From Victivallis lenta (lineage in GTDB: Bacteria > Verrucomicrobiota > Lentisphaeria > Victivallales > Victivallaceae): a stretch of DNA of 64,000 nucleotides. The notes under the pieces were generated by a model, which was not told the origin of the DNA, ran no database searches, and worked only from the letters and a program-made list of their open reading frames with translations. Shown here piece after piece: positions 18,379-28,160 of this stretch. The stretch's first letter is position 1, and each line of letters begins with the position of its first letter. The stretch lies in assembly GCF_009695545.1 (NCBI RefSeq), contig NZ_VUNS01000002.1, positions 372,001-436,000 of the forward strand, in the 5' to 3' direction. The translations under genes and the position numbers were made by a program.

Positions 18379-19044
18379 TTAATTGATAACCAGGAAATAA
18401 TCCACACCGTTAAACGGGACGCTCGTCACGTGCATATCGGCCGCGAGGACATTATCCTTGCCGGAGTGTCGAATCGGGGAAATCTTTTCCGAACCGAGGG
18501 AGCCGATGTTGTACAGATAATCCGAATTCGGCACCGCGGCCTCGTCATAACCGGCATCGATCGCCAGCAGCGTCCGGGACAAGCCGTATTTCCGGTAATG
18601 GCCGGAGTTCTTCGTCAGAATGCTCGACAGCTTCACGCCGTCGGAACGGAACTGGTTCTTGTCGAACGTATTGGTCCGGTAAGAGACGATGTTCTTCTGA
18701 TTCGACGGACAAAACATGACGCAACCCGGATTCTTCCCGTAAATGATGTTGTTGTAGTTGCCGACCCCGACCCGGCCGTTATAGCCGATATAGCTGCGCA
18801 GCCGGTACTGCCAGCAGTTTTCCGGCCAGGGGACATCACCGGTCGCCCGGCCGACGGCGATATAGTCATCGCTGTCTCCGGCATACTGCGACTGGGCGAG
18901 GCCGATCTGTTTGAGGTTGTTCATGCAGGACGTGCCGCGAGCGCGCTCCCGGGCCTGATTCAGCGCCGGCAGCAGCATCGAGGCCAGAATCGCGATGATC
19001 GCGATCACGACCAGGAGTTCAATCAGCGTAAAATATTTTTTCAT
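18379..19044 (-). CDS. Pseudopilin-like protein, first copy of tandem pair (module B)
   Basis: A 221-aa protein with N-terminus [23 protein letters not shown], so Tyr at -1. The rest follows the sister copy, with the same [13 protein letters not shown] near the C-terminus. Its start overlaps the stop of the regulator at 19044 (TAATG), so translation is coupled to the regulator. The differences from the sister copy include V/M, F/S, P/L and N/H changes in the globular part, consistent with slightly diverged subunits. Function inferred as for the other pseudopilins here. Confidence 0.85.
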   Translation of the reverse strand: MKKYFTLIELLVVIAIIAILASMLLPALNQARERARGTSCMNNLKQIGLAQSQYAGDSDDYIAVGRATGDVPWPENCWQYRLRSYIGYNGRVGVGNYNNIIYGKNPGCVMFCPSNQKNIVSYRTNTFDKNQFRSDGVKLSSILTKNSGHYRKYGLSRTLLAIDAGYDEAAVPNSDYLYNIGSLGSEKISPIRHSGKDNVLAADMHVTSVPFNGVDYFLVIN

Positions 19045-20060
19045 TATTTGCCTCCCGCAAATGTTTGGATGATCGATTCACCTTCATGAATTTCCGTATG
19101 TTTCAACCGAAATGTCAATACTTCGCTCCGGGTTGCCCCGGGGCAGTACTCGGCGATAATGTCGCGGATCGTCTCCTCGACGCCGACGTTCATGACCGTC
19201 GCCAGCGCGGGAGTCATCAGCATGGCCTTCTCCTGATCGCCGAACGCGAAAACCGAAATGTCCCTGCCCGGAACGAGTCCGTGCTCGAAACAGGCGCGGT
19301 AGAACCCGCTCGCCAGCGTCGGGTTGAAGCAGAAAACCGCCTCCCCGAACTCTTCCGCCGCGAACTTCCGGCGGCAGAAATCGGCCGCCCGCGCGTCGTC
19401 CGGCACAAACGGCTGATGCTTCATCTCATGAAAACGCCCTTCAATGCCGTGCCGCTCAAGCCAGTTGCGCCAGATCCGGTAACGGTCGCCGGCTCCGGCG
19501 CGGATGTCGGTGTCGCGCCCGAATGCGTCGATCCGGCGGTGTCCGCGCTCGACGAGAAGCTCCAGAAACCGTTCGATGTAAACCGGATCGGCGCCCAGAA
19601 GCGAGCGGATGCCGTACATGCTCATATCCCGGAACATCACGACGACCCGGTCGTTCTCCCTCGAAACCAGCTCGAGCAGCCGCGAATCCTCGCGGTCCGG
19701 CAGCGACAGGAAGATCACGTCGTACTCGTTCTCGTTGATCGCTTCGGAGATGTTCGGGTCCGTATCACTGGCATAAGCGATGAAGCGGACCTGCCCGCCG
19801 AGCGCCTCCGTGCTGTTGCGGACCGCACGGTGCCACTCGGTGAACGCCCAGAGCGGCGTGACCATGGCCACCAGCGGCCGCGCCGCCCGCGTCCGGTTCC
19901 AGCCGGCCTCCTTGAGCGTCTTGACCGCATGCCGCGCCGTCAGGTAGCTGACGCCCATATCGGCAGCCAGCTTCCGCAGCGGCGGCAGCTTCCCGGCCGG
20001 ATACTCGCCGCGGGCCAGCCGGCTCCGCAGCAGCTCGGCGATTTCAAGATATTTCGGCAT
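19044..20060 (-). CDS. GntR/LacI hybrid regulator with shortened wing (module B)
   Basis: A 338-aa one-component regulator. Residues 1-52 form a GntR-type helix-turn-helix ([31 protein letters not shown]). The beta-hairpin wing normally ending in GxGTFV is not recognisable: the frame passes straight into [16 protein letters not shown] and the LacI-like sensor (residues ~62-330: [40 protein letters not shown]). The protein probably senses a sugar released by module B enzymes. It heads the operon regulator-pseudopilin-pseudopilin-LamG-glycosidase and is divergent from the GH2 gene. Confidence 0.82.
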   Translation of the reverse strand: MPKYLEIAELLRSRLARGEYPAGKLPPLRKLAADMGVSYLTARHAVKTLKEAGWNRTRAARPLVAMVTPLWAFTEWHRAVRNSTEALGGQVRFIAYASDTDPNISEAINENEYDVIFLSLPDREDSRLLELVSRENDRVVVMFRDMSMYGIRSLLGADPVYIERFLELLVERGHRRIDAFGRDTDIRAGAGDRYRIWRNWLERHGIEGRFHEMKHQPFVPDDARAADFCRRKFAAEEFGEAVFCFNPTLASGFYRACFEHGLVPGRDISVFAFGDQEKAMLMTPALATVMNVGVEETIRDIIAEYCPGATRSEVLTFRLKHTEIHEGESIIQTFAGGK

Positions 20061-20074
20061 ATGCAGTCCCTTGC

Positions 20075-20118
20075 GATATATAAATCAAATCAGATATATA
20101 TCATTTTCGATATATATT
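20075..20118. promoter_or_regulatory. Three GATATATA operator-like repeats in the module B/GH2 divergent region
   Basis: GATATATAAATC (20075), the palindrome GATATATATC (20093-20102) and GATATATATT (20109) lie at 16-18 base intervals, between the regulator start and its -10 box. GntR-type regulators often bind such AT-rich palindromes, so autorepression is plausible. Confidence 0.5.
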
Positions 20119-20144
20119 ATACTCGATTCCATATTCAAAAACAA
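20116..20144 (-). promoter_or_regulatory. Promoter of the module B regulator operon
   Basis: On the minus strand TTGTTT (20139-20144) and a perfect TATAAT (20116-20121) are 17 bases apart, directly upstream of the GATATATA repeats. Confidence 0.65.
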
Positions 20145-20184
20145 GAGGACAATCAAAAAAAGATCGATTTTTCACCAAACCGGG

Positions 20185-20212
20185 TTGCACGGCCGTAAAA
20201 GCGGAGTATTTT
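20185..20212 (+). promoter_or_regulatory. Possible promoter of the GH2 gene
   Basis: TTGCAC (20185-20190) and TATTTT (20207-20212), spacer 16. Both elements are imperfect. Confidence 0.35.
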
Positions 20213-20253
20213 TCCCTGAACGGAACCATTCTTCAAGGAGAACGCGATTCATT

Positions 20254-22500
20254 ATGAGAAACCGAAGCGAATGTTTCAATGCGAACTGGAAATTCTGCGC
20301 CGGGAACGTGCCGCGGTTCGAGGAACCCGGTCTCGACGACACCGGCTGGACGGCAGTGAACCTGCCGCACGACTGGAGCATCGGCCAGCCGTTCGACCCC
20401 ACGCTGCCGCACGGCTCGCAGCACGCCTACCTGCCGAACGGAGTCGTCAACTACCGCAAGCGCTTCCGGGCCGAATGCGGAAGCGGCGAGCGGCTTTTGC
20501 TCGATTTCGACGGAGTCTACCGCTCCGCCGACCTCTTTGTGAACGGTCGGCACATCCTCAAGCACTTCAACGGCTATACCGGCTTCGAAGCCGACATCAC
20601 CGATGCACTCGTGCCGGGAGAAAACCTTGTCGCGGTACGTGCCGACAACTCGATCGAGCAGACCTCGCGCTGGTACACCGGCAGCGGCATCAACCGCAGC
20701 GTCCGCCTGCGGCGGATCGGACCGCTGCACTTTCTGCGCCACGGACTCGTCATCGACGCAAAGATCGACGGCCATGTCCGGATCGCGGCGGAGTGTTCGC
20801 TCCCCGGGAACGTGCTTTTCACGATTCACGACCCGTCCGGAAAAAGGACTGCCGCGCACCACGGCCCCGCAGCCGCCTTCACGGTCGGAAACCCGCAGCT
20901 CTGGTCTCCTGACACGCCGAATCTCTACACCTGCACAGCCCAGCTCTTCGACGAGACCGGCGCGGAGGTCGACCGGATCACTGCGAAATTCGGCTTCCGT
21001 TCGGTTGAATTCGACCCGGAGCACGGCTTCGTCCTGAACGGAAAAAAGCTCCTGCTGCGCGGCGTCAACATCCACGAGGATCTCTGCGGCATCGGGACGG
21101 CCGTCTTCCGCGACGGAGTCGCGCGGAGATACCGCATCCTGAAATCGCTCGGAGTGAACGCGGTCCGGCTCGCACACCACCCTTATGCGCCGGAATACCT
21201 CGAACTGGCCGACGAAATGGGCCTGCTGATCTTCGACGAGGCGTTCGACAAGTGGACCGGCCAGTATTACGGATACCAGGTCGCCTTCGAGGATCACTGG
21301 CGCGGCGATGTGGCCGAATTCGTGCGGCGCGACCGCAACCATCCGTCGGTCTTTCTGTGGAGCGTCGGCAACGAAGTCGTCGATCAGCAGCTCGACGGGC
21401 AGGACGGTTACGGCGTCGACCGGCTCATCGTCATGCGCGACTTCGTCCACAAGCTCGACCCGACCCGCAAGGTCACCTGCGCGCTCTATCCGTCGCGCCG
21501 CAGCGGCGTCAAGTGGGATCACCCCGATTTCCGCGAAAAAGCCGACATCCACCAGATGGCGCACCATATGGATGTGGTCGCGGCCAACTACATGGGCGAA
21601 TATTTCGCGCGCGACCACGTCAAATATCCGCAGATGACCTTCCTGGTCAGCGAGGCGACGACGAACCGCGGCGTCGGCAGCTGGTTCGATTTCGACCACG
21701 AGCTCGGCGGCGGCAGCTTCTACTGGGGCGGCTTCGACTACCTCGGCGAAGCGCGCTGGCCGCACAAAAACTGGTACAGCGGGCTCATCGACCGGGCCGG
21801 CTATCCGAAAAGCATCGCCTATCAGGCGCAGATCGCCTGGGACCCGGCGCCGCGTATCCATATCGCCGTCCACGCCGATGAAAAAGCCGAAGTGCGGAAC
21901 TGGAACGACGTGCAGCTCGAATGGGAGAACATGCGCTCCCACTGGAACTGGAAGGAAGGCGAGACCGTGCGGGTCGCGGTCTACACGAACTGCGAACGTG
22001 TCGTTCTGCTGCTGAACGGCCGGCCCGTCGGCTCGAAGGTGCGGAGCGAAAGCGACTGCTGCCGCATCCCGTTCGAGTTCGCCTATGCGCCGGGCGAGCT
22101 GACTGCCAACGGCTACAACGGCGACAAGCTTGCCGCGACCGGAACGCTGGCCACAGCCGGGAAACCGGTCGAGCTCCGGCTCCGCGCCGAGCGGACCGCC
22201 ATCGCGCCGGACGGACTCGGCCATGTCGAGATCGCCCTTTTCGACGCGGCCGGAACACGCTGCGCGGTGACTGACGCGGTCGTCCATCTGCGCGTATCGG
22301 GAGACGGAAGCCTGTTCGGCGTTTCGAACGGCGACACGACCAGTCCCCAGCCGTTCAAGAGCAATGCGGTACGCCTTTTTGAAGGACGGGCGCTGGCCGT
22401 TGTCCGGGCCGGACTCCGTCCCGGCGAATGCCGTCTGCGTGCCGTCTGTGAAATCGACGGCGCGGAACTCGCATCGGAACTCGCGTTTTCCGTGGGATAA
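20254..22500 (+). CDS. Glycoside hydrolase family 2 (beta-galactosidase-like)
   Basis: A 748-aa enzyme with no signal peptide, so probably cytoplasmic. Residues 1-170 form the GH2 sugar-binding jelly roll (WTAVNLPHDWSIGQPF, DFDGVYRSADLFVNG), ~170-270 an Ig-like domain, and ~270-560 the TIM barrel. SVGNEVVDQ carries the predicted acid/base Glu (about 374), LVSEATTNRG the nucleophile Glu (about 467). C-terminal Ig-like domains finish the protein. ATG 20254 follows AAGGAG at a rather long distance; the longer frame from 20071 reads through the operator region and is rejected. The enzyme would cleave short glycans imported after extracellular digestion. Galactosidase versus other GH2 activity cannot be settled. 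Confidence 0.9.
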   Translation: MRNRSECFNANWKFCAGNVPRFEEPGLDDTGWTAVNLPHDWSIGQPFDPTLPHGSQHAYLPNGVVNYRKRFRAECGSGERLLLDFDGVYRSADLFVNGRHILKHFNGYTGFEADITDALVPGENLVAVRADNSIEQTSRWYTGSGINRSVRLRRIGPLHFLRHGLVIDAKIDGHVRIAAECSLPGNVLFTIHDPSGKRTAAHHGPAAAFTVGNPQLWSPDTPNLYTCTAQLFDETGAEVDRITAKFGFRSVEFDPEHGFVLNGKKLLLRGVNIHEDLCGIGTAVFRDGVARRYRILKSLGVNAVRLAHHPYAPEYLELADEMGLLIFDEAFDKWTGQYYGYQVAFEDHWRGDVAEFVRRDRNHPSVFLWSVGNEVVDQQLDGQDGYGVDRLIVMRDFVHKLDPTRKVTCALYPSRRSGVKWDHPDFREKADIHQMAHHMDVVAANYMGEYFARDHVKYPQMTFLVSEATTNRGVGSWFDFDHELGGGSFYWGGFDYLGEARWPHKNWYSGLIDRAGYPKSIAYQAQIAWDPAPRIHIAVHADEKAEVRNWNDVQLEWENMRSHWNWKEGETVRVAVYTNCERVVLLLNGRPVGSKVRSESDCCRIPFEFAYAPGELTANGYNGDKLAATGTLATAGKPVELRLRAERTAIAPDGLGHVEIALFDAAGTRCAVTDAVVHLRVSGDGSLFGVSNGDTTSPQPFKSNAVRLFEGRALAVVRAGLRPGECRLRAVCEIDGAELASELAFSVG

Positions 22501-22538
22501 AAGCCGTCGGCACGCATATCGGGAATGTGTATGAAGAC

Positions 22539-22558
22539 CGCGCTCCGGAAGGAGCGCG
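22539..22558 (+). terminator. Hairpin after the GH2 gene
   Basis: CGCGCTCC (22539-22546) pairs with GGAGCGCG (22551-22558) across a GGAA loop. No U-tract follows. Confidence 0.4.
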
Positions 22559-22599
22559 CAAACCCGTCGGCGACCATACGACTTCGCATTTTTCAGAAT

Positions 22600-22735
22600 A
22601 CCGGCGGCTCCGGTCAATCAAGCGCGTGTCGAAGCTGCGTTGCGGATTTTTACGCAAGGGCTTCGCACGGGCCCGCTTGAGGCGCTGCCTCCAACTCCGC
22701 AGGCCCTGACCCCGGTCACTTCGCTCCCCTTACGG
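22600..22735 (+). repeat. 136-bp dispersed repeat, copy 1
   Basis: This segment recurs as a reverse complement at 38187-38322 with a single mismatch found by eye. It contains short inner stems, for example TTGCG/CGCAA around a T-run and GGCGCTGCC-like G/C blocks, but encodes nothing convincing. It sits between the convergent ends of the GH2 gene and the RND pump gene. It may be a REP/MITE-like element. Confidence 0.9.
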
Positions 22736-22782
22736 CCGGCGGCTCTCTTCGCCCGGTCACACTCCCCCTGCGGTTCCGCAAC

Positions 22783-25700
22783 TTACTCCTTTTCCGGCTT
22801 TTTCCTTCCGAACTCGATCAGGTGCTGGACAACCGCGTAGAACATCGGCACAAGCAGCGTTCCGCCGATCGCCGCAACGATCATTCCGCCGAAAACCGCT
22901 GTGCCGAGCGAGATCCGGCTCGCCGCTCCCGCACCGGTCGCAATCACCAGCGGCAGCACGCCGAGAATGAACGAAATCGCCGTCATCAGCACGGCGCGGA
23001 AACGCAGCTTCGCCGCTTCGACCGCCGCGTCGAAAATCGATTTCCCCTGTTCGTGACTGACCTTCGCAAACTCCACAATCAGAATCGCTGTTTTGCAGGC
23101 AAGCCCGAACAGCAGCACGAAGCCGACCTGCGTGTAGATGTTGTTTTCAACGTGCATGACCCAGAGGAACAGCAGCGAACCGAAAAATGCGATCGGCACC
23201 GACAGCAGCACCGCAATCGGAATCATCCAGCTCTCGTACTGCGCCACCAGAAACAGATACATGAAAAGCAGCGCGAGCGAGAAGATGATCATAGTCATAT
23301 TCAGCGACAAACCGCCGCCGAGCTCGACAGGCTTGTTCGCGGCTTTCTCCTGATAGGACATATCGGTCCAGTCGAACTTCATCCCGTCCGGCAGCAGCTG
23401 CCGTGCAAGCTCCTCCATCGCCGCCATCGCCTGCCCCGAGCTGTAGCCGGGCGCATTCGAACCGTTGATCGTCGCCGAGGAGTACATGTTGTAGCGGTTC
23501 AGGTACTGCGGGGAGAGCTTCTGCTCGACTTCGACGAGCGTTCCGAGCGGGACCATGTCTCCTTTGTCGTTGCGCACGAAGATATTGCGCACATCAGGAA
23601 CGCTGCGGCGCGCATCGGCCGCAGCCTGGATCTCGACCTTGTAAACCTTGCCGAACTTGTTGAAGTCGTTCACATAGGTATAGCCGGTCAGCCCCTGCAG
23701 CGCCGTATTGATGCTCGAAATCGATACTCCGAGCTTCAGCGCCTTCTCACGGTCGATATTCAGGAACACCTGCGGAACCTGCGCCCGGAAGGTCGAATAA
23801 GCGGACCCGATCGCCGGATGTTTGCGGGCCGCTTCGCAAAGCTCGTTGACCGCCGCCTCAAGCCGCTCCGGATAGGTTCCCGAAGTATCCTCGACCACGA
23901 ACGAAAACCCGCCCGTGGTGCCGATTCCCTGGATCGTCGGCATACCGAACACCTGCACGATCGCGCCGGGATCGCGGCCGAAAATCGCCATGAGCTTCCG
24001 CTGGATCGCATCCTGCGACAGCTCCGGCGACTTGCGCTCCTTCCACGGCTTCAGAGAAACGAGGATCATCGCATTGTTCGACGCCTGCGCGCTCGTGAGG
24101 ATGCTGTACCCCGAAACCCCGATCACGTCGACGACGCCGTCGACCTTGCGCGCCTCTTCGACCAGCCGGTCGGTAAACGCCTGGGTGCGGTCGAGCGACG
24201 CCGCGTCCGGCAGCTGGATATTCACGAACAGCTTGCCCTGGTCCTCGTTCGGGATGAAGCCGGTCGGCAGATTCATATAGAACCAGTAACAGCCGAAGAC
24301 GATCGCGCCGAACAGCACCAGCGCGAACAAAGCGCGCCGGACGATGACCTTCACCAGATGCACATAACCGTCGGTCACCTTCTCGAAGCCGTCGTTGAAC
24401 CAGCGGAACAGAAAGAACTTCTTCCGGTTTTTGTCGACCGGCTTCAGCAGGATCGAGCAGAGCGCCGGACTCAGGGTCAGCGCGTTGATGCTCGAAATCA
24501 ATACCGAAACCGCGATGGTGATGCCGAACTGCCGGTACATTTCACCCGTAATTCCGGGCAGGAAGCAGATCGGGATGAACATCGCCAGCAATACCGCGGT
24601 CGTCGCCACGACCGGCCCGGTCACCTCCTCCATCGATTTGACCGCGGCCTGTTTCGGATCGAGATGCTCCTCGTCCATCAGGCGGCTGACGTTCTCGATG
24701 ACCACGATCGCGTCGTCCACCACGATGCCGATCGCGAGAATCAGCCCGAAAAGCGTGATCAGGTTGATCGTGTAGCCGATCGCCAGCAGCACAGCGAACG
24801 TGCCGATCAGCGACACCGGAATCGCCAGCGTCGGCACGATCGTCGAACGCCAGTCCTGCAGAAACAGATAGGTGATCGCGATCACGAGGAATACCGCGAT
24901 CACGAGCGTCATGACCACCTCGTCGATCGACGCGGTGATGAAGGCGGTCGTGTCGAACGGAATCCCGTAATCCACCCCCTCGGGGAAGTAGGCTTTGAGC
25001 TCTTCAAGCCGCTCCGCGCACGCCTGCCTGATCTGGATGCCGTTCGCCTCGTTGAGCTGGTAGATCGCCATCAGCGCGGCCGGGCGGCCGTTGTAGCTGC
25101 CGCTCGATGCGTAGTTTTCGGCGCCGAGTTCGACCCGCGCGATGTCCTTCATCTTGACCTGGGCCCCGTCCGGCGTCGAACGCACGACGATATTTTCGAA
25201 CTGGGAAACTTCGGCCATGCGTCCCTGCGTCTGCAGCGCGTAGCGGAAGATTCCATGCCCGCCGGTCGGCGCTTCGCCGAGCGCCCCGGCCGAAACCTGG
25301 ACATTCTGCTGGTTCAGCGCGCCGGTGACCTCGTCAACGGTCATGTTCATGCTGGCCATTTTCGCCGGATCGAGCCAGATGCGCATCGAATACTTGTGTT
25401 CGCCGAGCATCTGAACTTCGCCGACGCCCGGAATGCGGGCCAGCTCGTCCTTCAGATAGATGCTCGCATAATTGCTGAGAAAGAGATCGTCGTATTTGCC
25501 GTCCGGCGAATAGACTGCGATGACCAGCAGCATGCTCGGCGACTTCTCCTTGACGATCACGCTCTGGCGGCGCACCTCTTCCGGCAGCTGCGCGGAGGCC
25601 CAGTTGACCCGGTTCTGCGTGTTGACCGTATTCGAATCCCCGTCGGTGCCGATGTCGAAGGTGACGGTGATCGTGGCCGCGCCGGTGTCGGTCGCGGTGC

Positions 25701-25941
25701 TCGACATATAGATCATCCGCTTGACGCCGTTGACCTGCGCCTCGATCGGCTGGATCACGGTCTCCTGCACGGTTTTCGCGTCCGCGCCCGGATAGGTGGC
25801 CGAAATCGACACCTGTCCCGGCGTGATGTCCGGATACTGGGTGACCGGCAGCGTGAAGAGCGCCACGATTCCGGCCAGCGTGATCACGATCGAGATCACA
25901 AATGCGAACCGCGGGCGGTCGATGAAAAATTTACTGATCAT
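22783..25941 (-). CDS. RND multidrug efflux pump, HAE1 family (AcrB/MexB-like)
   Basis: A 1052-aa inner-membrane proton-driven transporter that exports hydrophobic compounds through a tripartite complex. The expected 12-helix layout is visible: helix 1 at residues 9-29, a large periplasmic loop, the helix-4 aspartate pair in GIVVDDAIVVIENV, the porter-domain motif PTGFIPNEDQG, a second large loop, and a terminal helix bundle. It is full length for the family. Its ATG overlaps the stop of the membrane fusion gene by four bases. No outer-membrane TolC-like gene follows, so the channel must be encoded elsewhere. Confidence 0.97.
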   Translation of the reverse strand: MISKFFIDRPRFAFVISIVITLAGIVALFTLPVTQYPDITPGQVSISATYPGADAKTVQETVIQPIEAQVNGVKRMIYMSSTATDTGAATITVTFDIGTDGDSNTVNTQNRVNWASAQLPEEVRRQSVIVKEKSPSMLLVIAVYSPDGKYDDLFLSNYASIYLKDELARIPGVGEVQMLGEHKYSMRIWLDPAKMASMNMTVDEVTGALNQQNVQVSAGALGEAPTGGHGIFRYALQTQGRMAEVSQFENIVVRSTPDGAQVKMKDIARVELGAENYASSGSYNGRPAALMAIYQLNEANGIQIRQACAERLEELKAYFPEGVDYGIPFDTTAFITASIDEVVMTLVIAVFLVIAITYLFLQDWRSTIVPTLAIPVSLIGTFAVLLAIGYTINLITLFGLILAIGIVVDDAIVVIENVSRLMDEEHLDPKQAAVKSMEEVTGPVVATTAVLLAMFIPICFLPGITGEMYRQFGITIAVSVLISSINALTLSPALCSILLKPVDKNRKKFFLFRWFNDGFEKVTDGYVHLVKVIVRRALFALVLFGAIVFGCYWFYMNLPTGFIPNEDQGKLFVNIQLPDAASLDRTQAFTDRLVEEARKVDGVVDVIGVSGYSILTSAQASNNAMILVSLKPWKERKSPELSQDAIQRKLMAIFGRDPGAIVQVFGMPTIQGIGTTGGFSFVVEDTSGTYPERLEAAVNELCEAARKHPAIGSAYSTFRAQVPQVFLNIDREKALKLGVSISSINTALQGLTGYTYVNDFNKFGKVYKVEIQAAADARRSVPDVRNIFVRNDKGDMVPLGTLVEVEQKLSPQYLNRYNMYSSATINGSNAPGYSSGQAMAAMEELARQLLPDGMKFDWTDMSYQEKAANKPVELGGGLSLNMTMIIFSLALLFMYLFLVAQYESWMIPIAVLLSVPIAFFGSLLFLWVMHVENNIYTQVGFVLLFGLACKTAILIVEFAKVSHEQGKSIFDAAVEAAKLRFRAVLMTAISFILGVLPLVIATGAGAASRISLGTAVFGGMIVAAIGGTLLVPMFYAVVQHLIEFGRKKPEKE

Positions 25942-27221
25942 TTCGCGGCCCCCGGTCCGGAGGGAGTCGCGCCGGCGTCATCCTCCTCGATCGCCTCCCC
26001 GACCGGAGCGAGCGTGTTGCCGAGCGGCGACGGAACATCCTGGCTGACCGCCTTCGGCGTATCCAGCTTCAGCGCGGCTTCGGCGGTCAGCGGAATCTGC
26101 GCGGCCAGCGCCGGATCCGTCTCCGGAAGCGCCGGGCTGCCGGGACGCACTTTCTGGATCCCCTCGACGATCACCCGCTCCCCGGCTTTCAGTCCGGATT
26201 TCACGATGATGTTCCGGCTGTCGCGGTAACCGAGCTCAAGGTCGCGCCTCGCCACCCGTCCGTCCGGCTCGACGACGTAGACATAATCGCCCGCCTGGTC
26301 CGACATCAGGGCGACCAGCGGAATCAAAAGCGACTTGTGCGGATCGGCCGGCCCGATGTTGACCCGCACGAACATGCCGGCCATGAGCTGACGCTTCGGA
26401 TTCGGGAACACCGCCTGAAGCTGGAAAGTACCCGTATTCGTGTTGACCCGGTTGCTCCAGTAGGCAATCTCCCCCGGTTCGCTGTACTCGGAACCATCCT
26501 GCAGGAAGAGCCGCACGCGCACCTTCGGCGCCTCGGCGCCCTTCCGCAGCTTCAGCAGTTTGATGAGTTCGAACTCCGTGATGACGAATTCGACCCGGAC
26601 CGGGTCGACTTTCACCACAGTCGCCAGCGTGCCGGAGTTCTGGTCGACCAGATTGCCGACGCTGTAAGTGTTCAGGCCGATCTGGCCGTCGAACGGAGAG
26701 TAGATCTTCGTGTAGGAGAGATTCTGCCTGGCCAGCGCGAGGTTCGCCTCCGCGCTCTTGACCTCGGCGTCGGCCTCCTGCTTGTTCGCCGCGGCGTTGT
26801 CGAAAGCTCTTTTGCTGGTTGCATCCTGCCCGACGAGAGTCTTCTGCCGCTCATACTCGATATCCGCATTGGTCAGGTTCGCTTTCGCCTTCTCAAGGTC
26901 GGCTTCGGCCGCCTTGACCTTCGCCTCGTAGATCTGCGGCTCGATTTCGTAAAGAAGCTGTCCTTTTCTGACCGGCTTGCCCTCCTCGAACAACCGCTTG
27001 ACCAGAAATCCTTCGACCCGCGCGACGAGGTTCACCTCGTCATTCGCCTTGATCGACGCGATCGAGGAGGCCGACTCGAACATGTACCCCTCCGTCGCCG
27101 GAACCACCTTCACCGGCGGCGCGGCGGGCGCGGCGGGCGCCTCCTTTTCCCGGCAGCCGGTCAACACCATCGCGGCGGCCAGAATTCCGGCCGCGCACCG
27201 CACTCCCATTGCAGAATTCAT
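25938..27221 (-). CDS. RND periplasmic adaptor (membrane fusion) lipoprotein
   Basis: A 427-aa AcrA/MexA-type adaptor. The N-terminus (AAGILAAAMVLTGC) is a lipoprotein signal with a lipobox Cys at about 23, followed by a Pro/Ala linker. Barrel-sandwich halves flank a coiled-coil hairpin (AADLEKAKANLTNADIEYER, then KSAEANLALARQNLSYTKIY), and the motif IYSPFDGQIG is typical. The C-terminal beta barrel and membrane-proximal domain follow (RQLMAGMFVRVNIG). It bridges the RND pump and an outer-membrane channel. It lies 27 bases after folD and is co-transcribed with it. Confidence 0.95.
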   Translation of the reverse strand: MNSAMGVRCAAGILAAAMVLTGCREKEAPAAPAAPPVKVVPATEGYMFESASSIASIKANDEVNLVARVEGFLVKRLFEEGKPVRKGQLLYEIEPQIYEAKVKAAEADLEKAKANLTNADIEYERQKTLVGQDATSKRAFDNAAANKQEADAEVKSAEANLALARQNLSYTKIYSPFDGQIGLNTYSVGNLVDQNSGTLATVVKVDPVRVEFVITEFELIKLLKLRKGAEAPKVRVRLFLQDGSEYSEPGEIAYWSNRVNTNTGTFQLQAVFPNPKRQLMAGMFVRVNIGPADPHKSLLIPLVALMSDQAGDYVYVVEPDGRVARRDLELGYRDSRNIIVKSGLKAGERVIVEGIQKVRPGSPALPETDPALAAQIPLTAEAALKLDTPKAVSQDVPSPLGNTLAPVGEAIEEDDAGATPSGPGAAK

Positions 27222-27248
27222 ATTTTCTCTCCTCTCCTCGGTTGAAGT

Positions 27249-28127
27249 CTATTTTCTCCGTTCGCAGGCGGTGACCGCATTGCTCATCAGCACGGCAATG
27301 GTCATCGGGCCGACGCCGCCCGGAACCGGCGTAACGGCTCCGGCGACTTCGACCGCTTCGTCGAACTTCACGTCGCCGACCAGCTTGTCCCGGCCGCCGG
27401 CCGGATTCGGAGTCCGGTTGATGCCGACGTCGATCACGGCAGCGCCCGGCTTGATCATGTCTCCCCGGACGAACTCCGGCTTGCCGATGGCGGCGATCAG
27501 GATATCGGCGTCCCGCGTGAAACGCGCGATGTCCGGCGTGCCGGAGTGAACGACGGTCACCGTCGCATTCGCCCCTTTCGCCTTCTGCATCAGCAGCGCC
27601 GCCATCGGCTTGCCGACGATGTTCGAACGGCCGATGACGACCGCATGCTTCCCGGCCGGGTCGATCCCGGATTTCTCCAGCAGCAGCATGACGCCCCACG
27701 GCGTACAGGGCCGGAAACCGTCCTCCTTGCCGATCAGCAGCTTCCCGACATTGCGCTCGCTGAAGCAGTCGACGTCCTTGGCCGGGTCGATCGCGGCGAT
27801 GACCTTCTCCTCGTCGATCTGCGGCGGCGGCGGCGACTGAACGAGAATCCCGTCGATGCGCGGATCGCGGTTCAATTCCCCGATCAGCTCCAGAACCTGC
27901 TCCATCGTCGCATCCGCCGGCAGCACGCGCTTGTCGGAGTGAATGCCGAGCTCAGCGCATTTCTTCGCCTTCGCATTCACGTAGACCTGCGATGCCGGGT
28001 CGTCTCCGACCAGCACTACCGCCAGTCCCGGAATCCGTCCCGCCGCCCTGAGCGCTTCGACCCGGCGCCGGGTCTCCTCGTTCACCTCCGCCGCAATCGC
28101 TTTGCCGTCAATGATCTTTGCCGCCAT
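27249..28127 (-). CDS. folD: Bifunctional methylenetetrahydrofolate dehydrogenase/cyclohydrolase
   Basis: A 292-aa cytoplasmic enzyme that interconverts 5,10-methylene-, methenyl- and 10-formyl-tetrahydrofolate. The N-terminal catalytic domain has [14 protein letters not shown] with the catalytic Lys, and [14 protein letters not shown], a variant of the common QLPLP motif. [15 protein letters not shown] and [10 protein letters not shown] follow. The NADP-binding domain has [17 protein letters not shown] and the C-terminal [12 protein letters not shown]. Length is normal. It sits second in an operon after a GT-C-like membrane protein and before the efflux genes, an arrangement without obvious metabolic logic. 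Confidence 0.97.
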   Translation of the reverse strand: MAAKIIDGKAIAAEVNEETRRRVEALRAAGRIPGLAVVLVGDDPASQVYVNAKAKKCAELGIHSDKRVLPADATMEQVLELIGELNRDPRIDGILVQSPPPPQIDEEKVIAAIDPAKDVDCFSERNVGKLLIGKEDGFRPCTPWGVMLLLEKSGIDPAGKHAVVIGRSNIVGKPMAALLMQKAKGANATVTVVHSGTPDIARFTRDADILIAAIGKPEFVRGDMIKPGAAVIDVGINRTPNPAGGRDKLVGDVKFDEAVEVAGAVTPVPGGVGPMTIAVLMSNAVTACERRK

Positions 28128-28160
28128 TCAAACCTCACAGTTCCAATAAAATTAAGTCCA

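Larger units (their letters stand above)
17699..19044. repeat. Tandem gene duplication (two 666-bp direct repeats, 14 bp apart)
   Basis: The ORFs 17699-18364 and 18379-19044 have identical length and near-identical DNA. The differences are scattered and most of the protein core is unchanged, which points to a recent duplication or ongoing gene conversion. Confidence 0.9.

Noticed and set aside
20071-20253. N-terminal extension of the GH2 enzyme
   Set aside because: It would translate the GATATATA operator region and the likely promoter; GH2 homology begins after ATG 20254.
22640-22840. Small ORF starting MRIFTQGLRTGPLEALPPTP inside the repeat
   Set aside because: The same peptide is read from the inverted copy at 38187-38322, has no ribosome-binding site and runs into unrelated sequence. 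It reflects the DNA repeat, not a gene.
22822-26229. 1135-codon open frame on the plus strand
   Set aside because: Antisense to the RND pump and adaptor; composition dominated by Arg, His and Asp.
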